Below are positions 7,139 through 16,155 of a DNA stretch of 64,000 bases, one piece after another. Every line of letters starts with the position of its first letter. The stretch's first letter is position 1. The position numbers were made by a program, and so were the translations under genes. Below the pieces are notes generated by a model. The model worked only from the letters and a program-made list of their open reading frames with translations. It was not told the origin of the DNA and did no database searches. The DNA is from Dyadobacter sp. CY347 (lineage in GTDB: Bacteria > Bacteroidota > Bacteroidia > Cytophagales > Spirosomataceae): assembly GCF_021502655.1 (NCBI RefSeq), contig NZ_JAKFFT010000008.1, forward strand, positions 186,001-250,000, given 5' to 3'.

Positions 7139-8110
7139 ATGGTTAAAAAAATACTGCTTTGGACCGCTCTTTTTCTTGCCTTTAAAATCACGCTCGTCTT
7201 AATTGTTGGTCAGCTTCCGGTGGATCCGCGCCGGGACATAGCCATCCGGGAAAAGCATCGCCAGGCGTTTGCTCCGGACGCAGTCTTTATCGGAACCAGC
7301 CGCACGCTTTACGGAATCAATCCCACCATTTTCGATTCGCTGAATGCAGGAAAAACGCGCACTTATAACATGGGAATATTCACGCTTTCCATTGCCAATT
7401 CGCTTAACATTGCACGCCATATCATTGAAAGTGACCCAGAAACGAAGCATATTTTCATTGAATTAAGCGCCCTGGATTACAGCACAATGCATATGACACC
7501 GGATCAGATTTTCAAAGATGTCTATTTCCGGACGCGAGTGAAAGAAGCCACCGTGCATCCCAATGATCACGGAAAATGGAGCGATTTCCTAAGCGACTTC
7601 AACACAACCATTTTCCAGACATTCTCCATTGCCCCGCAAATTGCAACCATTAAAAAGTGGGTTAACCCAGTAAATGACCCGATTGAAGGCCCGCCAAATT
7701 TGCAAAAAAACGGCTTTCAGCTTGTAGATTTAATGCTTTCGGATTTAAATACAATGGTCATTAATAACCGGTTTTATACAAAAAAGCTGACTCTACTAGC
7801 CAATCAACCTGCTCCGAATACGTATTTTTTCAGTAAAATAAGGGAAGTAATAACATTGGCCGAAACCAATGGCAAACGGGTCATTTTTTACATGCCCAAT
7901 AACATAACGAAAGGCGAATTTGCGTTGCTGTCACAAGTTACTCCTTTCATGCCCCGGGCAAATTTCATTTCCTTACCAAAAGATTCGAGTTTGGACGCTA
8001 TCTTCAAGCCCGGGAATTTGTTTGATTCACACCATCTTAATGCGAAAGGATCAGCCATTTATACACGCTATCTGTACGAGCAGTTCACCACAAAACCAGG
8101 CAATCTCTAA
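7139..8110 (+). CDS. DltD-like SGNH-fold membrane-anchored transferase/esterase
   Basis: A 323-residue protein with one N-terminal membrane segment (about residues 5-24) and a globular extracytoplasmic domain. It has the block I signature AVFIGTSRTLYGINP (candidate nucleophile Ser54) and, near the C-terminus, LFDSHHLNAKGS, the block V D-x-x-H pair (Asp296/His299). This architecture matches DltD and AlgX/PatB-like transferases that accept an acyl group from an MBOAT partner and move it to a polymer or lipid. It lies 33 bases after the MBOAT gene. Sequence similarity to DltD is only at motif level; assignment rests on motifs, topology and gene order. Confidence 0.7.
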   Translation: MVKKILLWTALFLAFKITLVLIVGQLPVDPRRDIAIREKHRQAFAPDAVFIGTSRTLYGINPTIFDSLNAGKTRTYNMGIFTLSIANSLNIARHIIESDPETKHIFIELSALDYSTMHMTPDQIFKDVYFRTRVKEATVHPNDHGKWSDFLSDFNTTIFQTFSIAPQIATIKKWVNPVNDPIEGPPNLQKNGFQLVDLMLSDLNTMVINNRFYTKKLTLLANQPAPNTYFFSKIREVITLAETNGKRVIFYMPNNITKGEFALLSQVTPFMPRANFISLPKDSSLDAIFKPGNLFDSHHLNAKGSAIYTRYLYEQFTTKPGNL

Positions 8111-8120
8111 CTGATTTTCA

Positions 8121-9512
8121 ATGCTTGCTTTTTCCATTCTTGCCTATCTGCTGGCTAATCTGGGCATTGGCCTCTGGGCTTCCCGCAGAATCTCGACAAC
8201 TCAGGACTTCGTTTTGGCAGGCCGACGCCTCCCGCTCATATTGGCCGCTTCCGCCACTTTCGCTACGTGGTTTGGCTCGGAAACGATTATGGGCGCACCA
8301 ACTGAGTTCGTCGAACATGGCATATTAGGCGTCATTGAGGACCCATTTGGCGCTTCGCTGTGCCTCTTGCTGGTGGGATTATTTTTTGCGCGGCGATTTT
8401 ACAAAATGAACATTATCACGTTCTGTGACTTTTTCAGGATCCGATATGGTCACAATGCCGAGCTGCTTTCTGCGATTTTGATCATCCCCTCCTATTTCAG
8501 CTGGATTGCTGCTCAGTTGCTGGCCATGGGCATTGTATTGAAAGTCGTGCTCGGCTGGTCGTTAATGACTTGTATTTTAGGCAGTTCCGTAATCGTGATC
8601 CTTTATACGATCTGGGGAGGAATGTGGTCTATCTCCATTACAGATTTTGTGCAAACCATTATGATCATCGTGGGCCTTGCCATTGTTGCGGCTGTTCTTT
8701 ACGACAAAGTGGGTGGTTTCACGCCGCTAATTGAAGCCGCACCGCCAGGATTTTTCAAGTTTTATCCTGATTTTACATTTAAAGCATCCATTGAATATTT
8801 CGCTGCCTGGATCACAATCGGGCTTGGGTCAATTCCGCAACAGGATGTTTTTCAAAGGGTTATGTCTGCCAAATCGGCCAGTGTTTCGGTAAAAGCAACA
8901 TTATTATCTTCACTCATGTATCTCACAGTCGCGTTGCTTCCGCTATTTATCGGTTTATGCGGCCATCATCTTTACCCGGAATCGGATAATGACGGGCAAC
9001 TGATCATCCCGAACATGATTTTAAAGCATATGAGCCTTCCGTTGCAGATCCTGTTTTTCGGGGCGCTGGTTTCCGCGATCCTGAGCACGACGAGCAGCGC
9101 CATTATGGCGCCGGCAGCGGTTTTGGGAGAGAATATTTTTAAATTTTTCAACCCAGCATTAACCGACCAGCAGTTGCTTCGCATCATTCGCGGGGGCATT
9201 GTGGTGATCACCGGAATATGCATTTTTATGGCTGCCCGAAGCGACAGCATTTTCGATCTGGTTGCAGAATCTTCCGCATTCAGCCTTGTTTCGCTGTTTG
9301 TTCCGCTCGCAGCCGGACTTTACTGGAAGGCTACAAATCAGCTGGGATGCATTATTTCCATGATCGTGGGCCTGGTTGCCTGGCTTGTTTCCGCTTACAT
9401 TGAAACGGAATATCCGCCGCTGATCTATGGCCTTCTGGCAAGCATTTTTGGAATGATCTTGGGCATTGTTTGGGCGAAATTCGCAGCGCCAAAGTCGCTT
9501 GACACTGCCTAA
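8121..9512 (+). CDS. Sodium:solute symporter (SSS family)
   Basis: A 463-residue membrane protein with about 13 hydrophobic segments. Family signs include the start LANLGIGLWASRRISTTQDFVLAGR, the YTIWGGMWSISITDFVQ segment and the AILSTTSSAIMAPAAVLGENI helix, which carries the Ser/Thr residues of the second sodium site. It begins 10 bases after the SGNH gene and is probably the last gene of the operon. Substrate unknown: SSS members carry sugars, amino acids, organic acids and nucleosides. Its link to the acylation pathway is unclear; it could import an acyl precursor or a released product. Its stop overlaps the stop of the convergent quinone oxidoreductase by 4 bases. Confidence 0.88.
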   Translation: MLAFSILAYLLANLGIGLWASRRISTTQDFVLAGRRLPLILAASATFATWFGSETIMGAPTEFVEHGILGVIEDPFGASLCLLLVGLFFARRFYKMNIITFCDFFRIRYGHNAELLSAILIIPSYFSWIAAQLLAMGIVLKVVLGWSLMTCILGSSVIVILYTIWGGMWSISITDFVQTIMIIVGLAIVAAVLYDKVGGFTPLIEAAPPGFFKFYPDFTFKASIEYFAAWITIGLGSIPQQDVFQRVMSAKSASVSVKATLLSSLMYLTVALLPLFIGLCGHHLYPESDNDGQLIIPNMILKHMSLPLQILFFGALVSAILSTTSSAIMAPAAVLGENIFKFFNPALTDQQLLRIIRGGIVVITGICIFMAARSDSIFDLVAESSAFSLVSLFVPLAAGLYWKATNQLGCIISMIVGLVAWLVSAYIETEYPPLIYGLLASIFGMILGIVWAKFAAPKSLDTA

Positions 9513-10510
9513 GGGACCATGATCACCGAACCCGTGGTTTTGCGCGACTCCATGTCGCTGTGTGCCTGAGCTGCTTTCGAAAGCGGATATTTTGTAATAT
9601 TTATTTTGCCAAATATGCCCGATTGTAAGGCGGCAAATGTGTCGCTGGCAAACAAATGCAAACTGTCATAATCCGAAATGTGTGCATTCAGCACCGGTGT
9701 AAGCATCACAATGGACTTCGCCCGCAATGCTGCATGGTCAATGTGCTCAGGCTGGCCGGACGATGACCCGTACAACACGATTTTCCCGCCTTTTTTTACA
9801 ATCCCGACCGATTCGGAAAATGTGTCCTTACCAACGCCATCATATACAGCATCCACACCATTTCCCTCTGTAATCGCCAAAACCGATTTAGCAAAACCCT
9901 CGCAACCAGCCAGAAATACATAATCAGCGCCACTTTCAAGTGCGATCTGCTTCTTTCCTTCCGAACCGACCGTCGCAATCACGGTTGCGCCCATCGCTTT
10001 GGCCCAACCCGAAACAAGCGAACCAACGCCGCCTGCGCCCGCATGCACAAGCACCACATCGCCCTGTTTGACCTTATATGATTCCTTAACCAACATTCTG
10101 GCAGTGAAAGCTTTAACCATGATAGCAGCTGCTTCTTCCAGGCTCACACCATCGGGAACATGCACGAGCTGGTGCGTTCCCACAATGCGCATTTCCGCAT
10201 AAGCCCCCGGGATAAAATGATAAGCCACACGATCACCTACTTTAAAATCAGTAACCCACGGCCCGATGGCTTCAATAATGCCGGCAGCTTCAATTCCAGG
10301 CACATATGGAAACGATTTCACCGGAAACATACCACTTCTGAAATATGTGTCAACAAAGTTTAATCCAATGGCTGCCTGCCGGAGCAGCACTTCGCCCGGC
10401 CCTGGTTGGCCCAAAATTTCCTTGTTGTATGTAAGCACGGAAGGATTTCCCTGCTGGCTAATGCTTATAGAGCTCGATTTATAAGTTGTCTCTTTAATGA
10501 TATCTAACAT
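9509..10510 (-). CDS. NAD(P)H:quinone oxidoreductase (zinc-free MDR family)
   Basis: A 333-residue medium-chain dehydrogenase/reductase of the quinone oxidoreductase type. It shows GLNFVDTYFRSGMFP and PGIEAAGIIEAIG near the N-terminus and the nucleotide-binding loop HAGAGGVGSLVSGWAKAMGA. The structural and catalytic zinc ligands of alcohol dehydrogenases are absent, as usual for QOR. It reduces quinones or other alpha,beta-unsaturated carbonyls with NADPH in the cytoplasm. A palindromic site 18 bases upstream of its start matches one upstream of the adjacent TetR gene, so it is probably the regulator's target and induced by an electrophile or quinone (inference). It ends convergently on the symporter gene. 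Confidence 0.88.
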   Translation of the reverse strand: MLDIIKETTYKSSSISISQQGNPSVLTYNKEILGQPGPGEVLLRQAAIGLNFVDTYFRSGMFPVKSFPYVPGIEAAGIIEAIGPWVTDFKVGDRVAYHFIPGAYAEMRIVGTHQLVHVPDGVSLEEAAAIMVKAFTARMLVKESYKVKQGDVVLVHAGAGGVGSLVSGWAKAMGATVIATVGSEGKKQIALESGADYVFLAGCEGFAKSVLAITEGNGVDAVYDGVGKDTFSESVGIVKKGGKIVLYGSSSGQPEHIDHAALRAKSIVMLTPVLNAHISDYDSLHLFASDTFAALQSGIFGKINITKYPLSKAAQAHSDMESRKTTGSVIMVP

Positions 10511-10527
10511 GGCTATTTATTCAAATA

Positions 10528-10551
10528 ATTACAGAACGCTCGTTCTATAAT
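10528..10551. promoter_or_regulatory. TetR-type operator upstream of quinone oxidoreductase
   Basis: A near-perfect palindrome with core AGAACG-CT-CGTTCT (10533-10546) and flanks ATTA/TAAT. It is identical at 20 of 24 positions to the site at 11156-11179 in front of the TetR gene, so both are likely bound by that TetR protein. Confidence 0.75.
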
Positions 10552-10561
10552 CAGCAACTCT

Positions 10562-11140
10562 CTACTTTTTTATTGACCTGATCAGAAATTCGGCCTGCTG
10601 TTTCAACATTTCCGGATCTCCATATACGAGAAACAGTTGCCAAAATCCCGTAAAGTTGGAAACGATAAAATTGGCCAACATAGCAGGATCTCTTTTTGCA
10701 TTGATCTCATCCGCCTTTTGAGCTTTTCTGATCAGGTCTTTGAGCACGTTCACAACGCTGCCCGTATTTTCTTTTAATATTGCATGCACTTCTTCATCAT
10801 CTGAGGCAAGCTCAAAAGCTGATTTCACGCCCATACAAGTCCTTCCTTCTTCAATGGTCCGGGCGGCAGCTCTTTTAATGATTTTTTCAATCGCCTTTAC
10901 TGGTGACTTTGCAGCGTCGGTTGCCTGCAAATAATCATTCAGCATTCCGTCCGAATAGCTTTTTAAACACATTAAAAACAAACTATGCTTGTCTCCATAT
11001 GTGTCATAAATGCTGCCCCGGTTCAGGCCCATTGTGTCTACAAGGTCCTGCATGGATGTTGCCTGATATCCTTTTTGCCAAAAAATATCCCTTGCCTTTT
11101 CCAGTCTTTCTCCGGGTTCAAATGCTTTGTTTCGTGCCAT
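10562..11140 (-). CDS. TetR/AcrR family transcriptional regulator
   Basis: A 192-residue regulator starting MARNKAFEPGERL. The N-terminal helix-turn-helix is visible in ARDIFWQKGYQATSMQDLVDTMGLNRGSIYDTYGDKHSLF; the C-terminal ligand domain is of the common 9-helix type. The frame is open to an upstream ATG at 11176, but that start would run through the palindrome at 11156-11179, so I chose 11140. It sits upstream of and in the same direction as the quinone oxidoreductase, 51 bases away, with matching operators in front of both. Autoregulation plus repression of the reductase is the simplest reading. Confidence 0.88.
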   Translation of the reverse strand: MARNKAFEPGERLEKARDIFWQKGYQATSMQDLVDTMGLNRGSIYDTYGDKHSLFLMCLKSYSDGMLNDYLQATDAAKSPVKAIEKIIKRAAARTIEEGRTCMGVKSAFELASDDEEVHAILKENTGSVVNVLKDLIRKAQKADEINAKRDPAMLANFIVSNFTGFWQLFLVYGDPEMLKQQAEFLIRSIKK

Positions 11141-11155
11141 AATTAACAGACAACT

Positions 11156-11179
11156 ATTACAGAACGATTGTTCCAAAAT
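11156..11179. promoter_or_regulatory. TetR-type operator upstream of the TetR gene (autoregulation)
   Basis: ATTACAGAACG followed by an imperfect inverted half TGTTCC; 20 of 24 positions match the 10528-10551 site. It lies 16-39 bases upstream of the chosen TetR start codon. Confidence 0.7.
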
Positions 11180-11224
11180 AATGTATTTTTAACGCAACGC
11201 ATGCAGTTTAAAGTCAGGCAAATT

Positions 11225-12019
11225 CTAAATGATAAACTTGGCAACGCCGCCATCGACTTTCAATGCCGAACCATTTGTGCCGGAAGACAGCGGACTTGCC
11301 ACATAAGTCACCAGATTCGCAATTTCTTCAACGGACGTAAAACGTTGCAGCAACGAAGTGGGCCGCGCATCTTTAAAGAAATTGGTCTCGGCCTGTTCAG
11401 TAGAAATGTTATTTGCCGCGCCCATTTGTTTTACAAATTCCGCCACCCCTTCCGACTTTGTTGGCCCAGGCAAAACTGAATTAACGGTAACATTCGTCCC
11501 TTTTGTCAATTCTGCTAATCCTCTGCTTACAGCCAATTGAGCGGTTTTTGTCATCCCATAATGGATCATTTCCTCCGGGATGTTCACTGCGGACTCGCTT
11601 GAAATGAAGATGATACGGCCCCAATCCTTTGCAATCATTTTTGGGAAATAATGGCGTGATAACCGCACGCCGCTCAGCACATTCACCTCAAAAAACTTAA
11701 ACCAGTCTGCATCCGTAATGTCTGTAAAAGCCTGAGGCTCAAATATGCCTGCATTATTGATCAGTATATCAATTTCAGGAAGGCTTTCCAGCAACGCATT
11801 CACTTCTTCCACTTTTGAAAAATCGGCTGCCAAACCGGAAACAGTGCCGGACGGATGATCATTTTGAAGCCTTTGCACAGCCTCCGCGACTTTCGACTGC
11901 GTTCTGCCGTTGATCACCACATTAGCACCTTCTTTCAATAAATTTTGGGCAATCGCAAACCCTATTCCCTGGGTAGAACCGCTGATAAATGCCGTTTTCC
12001 CTTTAAGTTGTAAATCCAT
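11225..12019 (-). CDS. SDR-family oxidoreductase
   Basis: A 264-residue short-chain dehydrogenase/reductase starting MDLQLKGKTAFISGS. It carries the cofactor loop SGSTQGIG, the NNAG motif (ILINNAGIF), the catalytic Ser (ISSES) and YxxxK (YGMTK), and the C-terminal KVDGGVAKFI end typical of FabG-like classical SDRs. The preceding Arg in NGRTQS suggests NADP(H). Substrate is unknown. The frame extends upstream to 12058, but the ATG at 12019 fits the family start. It lies upstream of the TetR gene on the same strand with about 84 bases between, and I see no copy of the TetR palindrome in front of it. Confidence 0.87.
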   Translation of the reverse strand: MDLQLKGKTAFISGSTQGIGFAIAQNLLKEGANVVINGRTQSKVAEAVQRLQNDHPSGTVSGLAADFSKVEEVNALLESLPEIDILINNAGIFEPQAFTDITDADWFKFFEVNVLSGVRLSRHYFPKMIAKDWGRIIFISSESAVNIPEEMIHYGMTKTAQLAVSRGLAELTKGTNVTVNSVLPGPTKSEGVAEFVKQMGAANNISTEQAETNFFKDARPTSLLQRFTSVEEIANLVTYVASPLSSGTNGSALKVDGGVAKFII

Positions 12020-12075
12020 ATATTCTAAATTTTGTAAATTATCCTCATAACACTTCACTTAAAGAAATCGTCCGC

Positions 12076-12954
12076 ATGAAAAACATTTATCTTTTCTTTT
12101 TCTTCATCATTACCATTGCCGCCCAGGCACAAAGTCCTCGCGTATTGATCGTTACGGCACATCCAGACGATGAAACAACTTTTCCGGTGACCATTTTCAA
12201 AATTACCCACGAGCTGAAAGGATCGGCTGATCTTGCTTTGCTTACGGATGCTTCGGGTGGTTATAACGGGCTTGTGGCGTCGTCCTATTATGGAATGAAC
12301 CTAGTGGATTCTGTTGTGGGCAGGAAACATTTGCCTTTGATCCGGAAAAAGGAGATCCTGGCTGCGGGTGAAGTGCTGGGCATTGGTAATTTCTTCTTTC
12401 TGGACCAACTTGACGATTATTATAACCGCAACGAAAAGCCGTATCTGGAAGGAAAAAACTGGAACATTAAATATGTGGAAAGCCGGCTGGATGAAATTCT
12501 GGCAAAAGGAAATTACGACTATGTTTTCTGTCTGGTTCCGAACGAAGGCCAGCATGCGCATCATAAAACCGCCTCAATCAGCGCCATAAGGGCAGTTCAG
12601 CGCTTCAAAGGGAATAAAAAACCAATTGTCTTGGGTGGACAAACGCAAAATAAAGGCTCGATCTCAACATTCACAAGGCTCGATGGTTATCCGGAAACAG
12701 CAATCAGCTTAACGGCCCCGATTTTTGAATTTGACCGGACTTATGGTTTTGGGGAAGATAAAAAACACAGCTATATGATCGTGGCAGACTGGGTTAAAGC
12801 AGCACACAAATCGCAGAGCGGCGATATGAACCAGGCCATGCATCGCGGGGATCTGGAAACGTTCCTTTATTTTGAGATCAACGGCTCCGGGCGGATTGGT
12901 GAGGTAAAGGATTTGTTCGAAAAAATCAATAATGTGGGTTTTTCCAAAAAATAG
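12076..12954 (+). CDS. Secreted PIG-L/LmbE family deacetylase
   Basis: A 292-residue protein with an N-terminal signal peptide (KNIYLFFFFIITIAAQAQ). The zinc-binding motif of PIG-L deacetylases is present early in the mature protein (TAHPDDET) with the later histidine pair in GQHAHHKTAS. The family removes N-acetyl or similar acyl groups from amino sugars such as GlcNAc conjugates. Secretion implies action in the periplasm on glycans or scavenged compounds. It is transcribed alone and divergent from the SDR gene. Exact substrate cannot be deduced. Confidence 0.85.
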   Translation: MKNIYLFFFFIITIAAQAQSPRVLIVTAHPDDETTFPVTIFKITHELKGSADLALLTDASGGYNGLVASSYYGMNLVDSVVGRKHLPLIRKKEILAAGEVLGIGNFFFLDQLDDYYNRNEKPYLEGKNWNIKYVESRLDEILAKGNYDYVFCLVPNEGQHAHHKTASISAIRAVQRFKGNKKPIVLGGQTQNKGSISTFTRLDGYPETAISLTAPIFEFDRTYGFGEDKKHSYMIVADWVKAAHKSQSGDMNQAMHRGDLETFLYFEINGSGRIGEVKDLFEKINNVGFSKK

Positions 12955-12968
12955 GTTGCCTTTGTATC

Positions 12969-13739
12969 CTAATCTTTGGAAGTCAACACCATAAATAATG
13001 AACTGCCGAATGGTGCTTTTGGAATCAGGAATTGCTCGGTTTTTGTGATGCCTTTCAAAATTGAATTCACAATTTCACCAGGAAACTTCACGTCTGAATC
13101 CAGGTGTTCGGTGTCAATCTTATGCCTGCGGATCTGGTAATTTTGCCATTGACGGACGGCCAAAATGGGCAGTGATAATGCGAAAGGCCAGTATGTGTTG
13201 TGCTGAATGTTTAATCCTGCGGCTTTTGCGTAATGCATAAATTGGTCCAACTTAAACCTCCTGAAACTTCCGACGGCCAAATCGTGCGTGCCCGAAAAAG
13301 CTTCAAATGCATGAATGTTGATGATAATCAGACCATTCTTATTCAGCTTGTTTTTGAAAGCGGTTAATGCCTGAATAATTTCTTCGTCAGAAAGAAAATA
13401 TAGCGCGTCGTTGCAGGAAATAATGTCAAACTTTTCGCTTGGCTGAAAAGCTTCGACTTTTTTTAAATCTCCGAAACCAACATTCAGATTGCGTTCCTGG
13501 GAAAAATCGATAGCATGCTGCGAGTAGTCAAATCCAGTAAGATCGGCATATCCCGCGTCCCGCAAAAATGACAATAAACCGCCCGTTCCGCAGGCTGCAT
13601 CCAATATTTTAAGGTTATAGTTCTCTGCGCCGAAATGCTTTTTGATCCTGTCCAAAACTTTTCCATGCAACACCTGATACCACCAGAGCGACCGCTCCAC
13701 CTCGTACATGCGCTGATATTCCAATCTGTTGTCAATCAT
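12969..13739 (-). CDS. Class I SAM-dependent methyltransferase, last gene of the glycan operon
   Basis: A 256-residue protein. Motif I for S-adenosylmethionine binding is ILDAACGTGGLLSFL (about residues 45-59), followed by the acidic motif TGFDYS and the post-motif region FDIISCNDALYFL. Its start overlaps the end of the GT2 gene by 4 bases (ATGA-type junction), which indicates translational coupling in the sugar operon. It may methylate the aminosugar or its lipid-linked product, but it is not close enough to a known sugar N-methyltransferase for me to name the target. Confidence 0.85.
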   Translation of the reverse strand: MIDNRLEYQRMYEVERSLWWYQVLHGKVLDRIKKHFGAENYNLKILDAACGTGGLLSFLRDAGYADLTGFDYSQHAIDFSQERNLNVGFGDLKKVEAFQPSEKFDIISCNDALYFLSDEEIIQALTAFKNKLNKNGLIIINIHAFEAFSGTHDLAVGSFRRFKLDQFMHYAKAAGLNIQHNTYWPFALSLPILAVRQWQNYQIRRHKIDTEHLDSDVKFPGEIVNSILKGITKTEQFLIPKAPFGSSLFMVLTSKD

Positions 13740-14665
13740 ACTACTTCCGCACTATTATACTTGATAACATATTGTGGCTGACCGCTTTGCGCCATAAAGC
13801 TTTTGCCGATATATTCACCCAAAACACTTAGTAACGTGCATTGGATGCCGCCTATGGAGATCAATGTTGCGGTTACGACCTGCCAGCCTTTTGGATCGGG
13901 GCCCATAACCCATTGTATGGTCAGATAGAAAAGCAGCAAAAATCCAAATAGGGACAAACCCAGGCCAATAGGAAGAAAAATGCGGATAGGAAGCGAAGAA
14001 TAACAAAATAAGATATTCAGAAAGAGAGAAATAAGCTTCTGCCACGTATAATTTGAAATTCCCTCTTCCCGCTTCAAGTGGGTGACCTGAACAGTCCCAA
14101 TGTTCCGCGTGATCCTGAAAATGAGTCCGTCAATGTATGGATATGGCCCTTTATATTTTGTAATTTCCTGCACAACCTCCTGCCGGATCAACTTGAAACT
14201 AGACAGATAAAGGTCTTTGGGTTTGTTTAGCAAATAACTCGTAAGCCAGTTGACGATCTTGCTTCCCAGATTGCGTCCTACTGAATGTTCTTTTTTGGAA
14301 TAATAAGTGTAAACCACATCATTATCACCATTTTCCGCGACTCTTACCAGTTTTAAAATCTCTTCCGGCGGATTTTGAAAATCATCGTCGATCATCACGC
14401 AATAATCGCCGTATGCCCAGTTCAGGCCGCACATGACGGCATTGAACTCGCCATAATTCCGGCGCAGGGAGATAAAGCGAACATTGGCATATTGCTCAGC
14501 CAGTTGTTTACAGACTCTTTCTGAACCATCCCTGCTCCCGTCATTCACCATCACAATTTCAAAACTGACTTCCGATAATGCAGTCTGCAAGGTTTCCACC
14601 AGCGGCCTGATCGTTTTTTCGCTGTTATATACCGGAATGACAACGGATAATTTCATTGCTGACAA
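13736..14665 (-). CDS. Family 2 glycosyltransferase (ArnC/GtrB-like, polyprenyl phosphate-linked)
   Basis: A 309-residue GT-A glycosyltransferase: the N-terminal nucleotide-sugar domain shows [22 protein letters not shown] and the metal-binding [10 protein letters not shown], and two hydrophobic segments near the C-terminus (about residues 230-290) anchor it in the membrane. This topology matches enzymes that move a sugar from a nucleotide donor to polyprenyl phosphate on the cytoplasmic face. It overlaps the aminotransferase gene by 13 bases and the methyltransferase gene by 4. Its donor is probably the dTDP-3-amino sugar made by the two preceding genes (inference). Confidence 0.85.
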   Translation of the reverse strand: MSAMKLSVVIPVYNSEKTIRPLVETLQTALSEVSFEIVMVNDGSRDGSERVCKQLAEQYANVRFISLRRNYGEFNAVMCGLNWAYGDYCVMIDDDFQNPPEEILKLVRVAENGDNDVVYTYYSKKEHSVGRNLGSKIVNWLTSYLLNKPKDLYLSSFKLIRQEVVQEITKYKGPYPYIDGLIFRITRNIGTVQVTHLKREEGISNYTWQKLISLFLNILFCYSSLPIRIFLPIGLGLSLFGFLLLFYLTIQWVMGPDPKGWQVVTATLISIGGIQCTLLSVLGEYIGKSFMAQSGQPQYVIKYNSAEVV

Positions 14666-15750
14666 TCGAAATGATTAACGGTTTGAATGATATAAGTGAC
14701 CTCCTCGTCCGTCAGCACCGCGTTTAACGGCAAGCTAATTGCTTCGTCGTGAATTTTTTCCGTGACAGGCAACTTTAAATCACGATATTCCAAAAAAGCC
14801 TGTTGCTTGTGGATAGGCAATGGATAATGCACATTGGTCTGGATGCCGTGAGCATCTAAATGCGCGATTAGTTTGGAGCGATCCGGATGCCGGACTACAA
14901 ATAAATGCCAGGCATCATCCTCAATCCGGTCGGCGGGCGGGAAAACCAGATCTTTTACATTGATTTCGCTCAGATATCGCGCTGCGATTCTTCTTCTCCG
15001 GTCATTTTCGGGATCGAGAAAGGGAAGTTTAACATTCAAAATAGCTGCCTGAATCTCATCCATCCTACTATTAACACCCTGATAATCATTTTTATACCGA
15101 ACCTTCGATCCGTAGTTGCGCAGAAATCTGATCTTTTCGGCCAGCGCTTCATCTGCGGTTGTAACGGCGCCTGCGTCACCAAGCGCGCCCAGATTTTTGG
15201 TTGGATAAAAACTGAATGCTGTTGCATCCGCAATGCTGCCTGCTTTTTTATTTTTATAAATCGCCCCATGCGCCTGCGCGGCATCGGTAATGACTTTCAA
15301 ACCATACGTTCTGGCCAGCGCCATAACCGGTTCCATTTCACAACTGCGCCCGTAAAGATCCACAGTAATGATCGCCCTGGTTTTTGAAGTGATTTTTTCA
15401 GCAATTTTATCCGGGTCTAAAAGCATTGTTGCTGGATCCGGCTCTACAAATATGGGCTTAAACCCCAAATAAGCAACCGGCAAAACCGACGCGATATAGG
15501 TGTTTGCAGGGACAATGATCTCGCTTTCCTCAGGAAATCCGTAAGCCATGAGAATCAATGTGATGGCATCGAGACCATTGGCAACGCCCACGCAATGCGC
15601 CACATGACAATAAGTTGCAAAAGATTCCTCAAATGCTTTCAGCTCATTTCCCAAAATATACCATCCCGAACGGATCACCCGCAGCGAGGCTTCCTCAATG
15701 GCATGCAGATAAGGCGCATTAACCTCGTTCAAATCCAGGAAAGGGATCAT
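14653..15750 (-). CDS. fdtB: DegT/DnrJ/EryC1/StrS aminotransferase (FdtB-like)
   Basis: A 365-residue PLP-dependent sugar aminotransferase. It starts [14 protein letters not shown], and the PLP-lysine region is [17 protein letters not shown]. Family members transaminate keto sugars; the FdtB/QdtB branch acts on dTDP-3-keto-6-deoxyhexose to give a 3-amino-3,6-dideoxy sugar. The assignment to that branch rests on the immediately upstream FdtA-like ketoisomerase, whose gene overlaps by 4 bases. No N-acyltransferase (FdtC) or rmlAB is present in the window, so precursor supply must come from elsewhere. Confidence 0.82.
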   Translation of the reverse strand: MIPFLDLNEVNAPYLHAIEEASLRVIRSGWYILGNELKAFEESFATYCHVAHCVGVANGLDAITLILMAYGFPEESEIIVPANTYIASVLPVAYLGFKPIFVEPDPATMLLDPDKIAEKITSKTRAIITVDLYGRSCEMEPVMALARTYGLKVITDAAQAHGAIYKNKKAGSIADATAFSFYPTKNLGALGDAGAVTTADEALAEKIRFLRNYGSKVRYKNDYQGVNSRMDEIQAAILNVKLPFLDPENDRRRRIAARYLSEINVKDLVFPPADRIEDDAWHLFVVRHPDRSKLIAHLDAHGIQTNVHYPLPIHKQQAFLEYRDLKLPVTEKIHDEAISLPLNAVLTDEEVTYIIQTVNHFDCQQ

Positions 15751-16133
15751 TGCGATACGGTCTGTTTCAGCAAATAAGGTTCGTCAATGTAATCCGCAAT
15801 GTCGTAGTACTCATTCGAAAGCACCAGCAAAATGGCGTCCTCTGAAAATGAGTCCATAATGTGCCAGTCTTTGGGTTCCAGGATAAGGCAGGAAACGGGA
15901 TTATCCAGGATAAAATATTCCTCTTTTTCGCCGTCATTGGAATACACCCGACAGGTTCCGTGAATGCAGATCAACGCATTCCATGCCTTGTGATGCCTGT
16001 GTCCGCCGCGCTGGGCTTCGCCCGCCCCATAAATGTAGAAAACACGCTTGATTGTGCCTGGGATAATCTTTTCAAAGACTGTCAGATTGCCTGCACCGGT
16101 GTTGAAAGTGTTCAAGTCAACTAATAACGGCAT
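15747..16133 (-). CDS. fdtA: FdtA/QdtA-type dTDP-4-oxo-6-deoxyglucose 3,4-ketoisomerase
   Basis: A 128-residue cupin of the WxcM-like family. Characteristic segments are [25 protein letters not shown] (sugar and catalytic histidines) and [27 protein letters not shown]. FdtA/QdtA convert dTDP-4-keto-6-deoxyglucose to the 3-keto isomer (galacto or gluco configuration), the substrate of the next gene's aminotransferase. Whether the product is the Fuc3N or Qui3N series cannot be decided from what is visible. It lies 22 bases downstream of the multi-TM protein gene. Confidence 0.87.
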   Translation of the reverse strand: MPLLVDLNTFNTGAGNLTVFEKIIPGTIKRVFYIYGAGEAQRGGHRHHKAWNALICIHGTCRVYSNDGEKEEYFILDNPVSCLILEPKDWHIMDSFSEDAILLVLSNEYYDIADYIDEPYLLKQTVSQ

Positions 16134-16155
16134 AAAGAGTATATGTGTAAGAGTG

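Noticed and set aside
2447-9512. The acyl operon as a PKS/NRPS cluster
   Set aside because: There is no ketosynthase, condensation or adenylation-module protein, and only one carrier domain; the MBOAT-SGNH pair points to envelope acylation.
11141-11176. The upstream ATG at 11176 as start of the first TetR gene
   Set aside because: It would place the operator palindrome inside the gene and add residues that do not fit the TetR family start.
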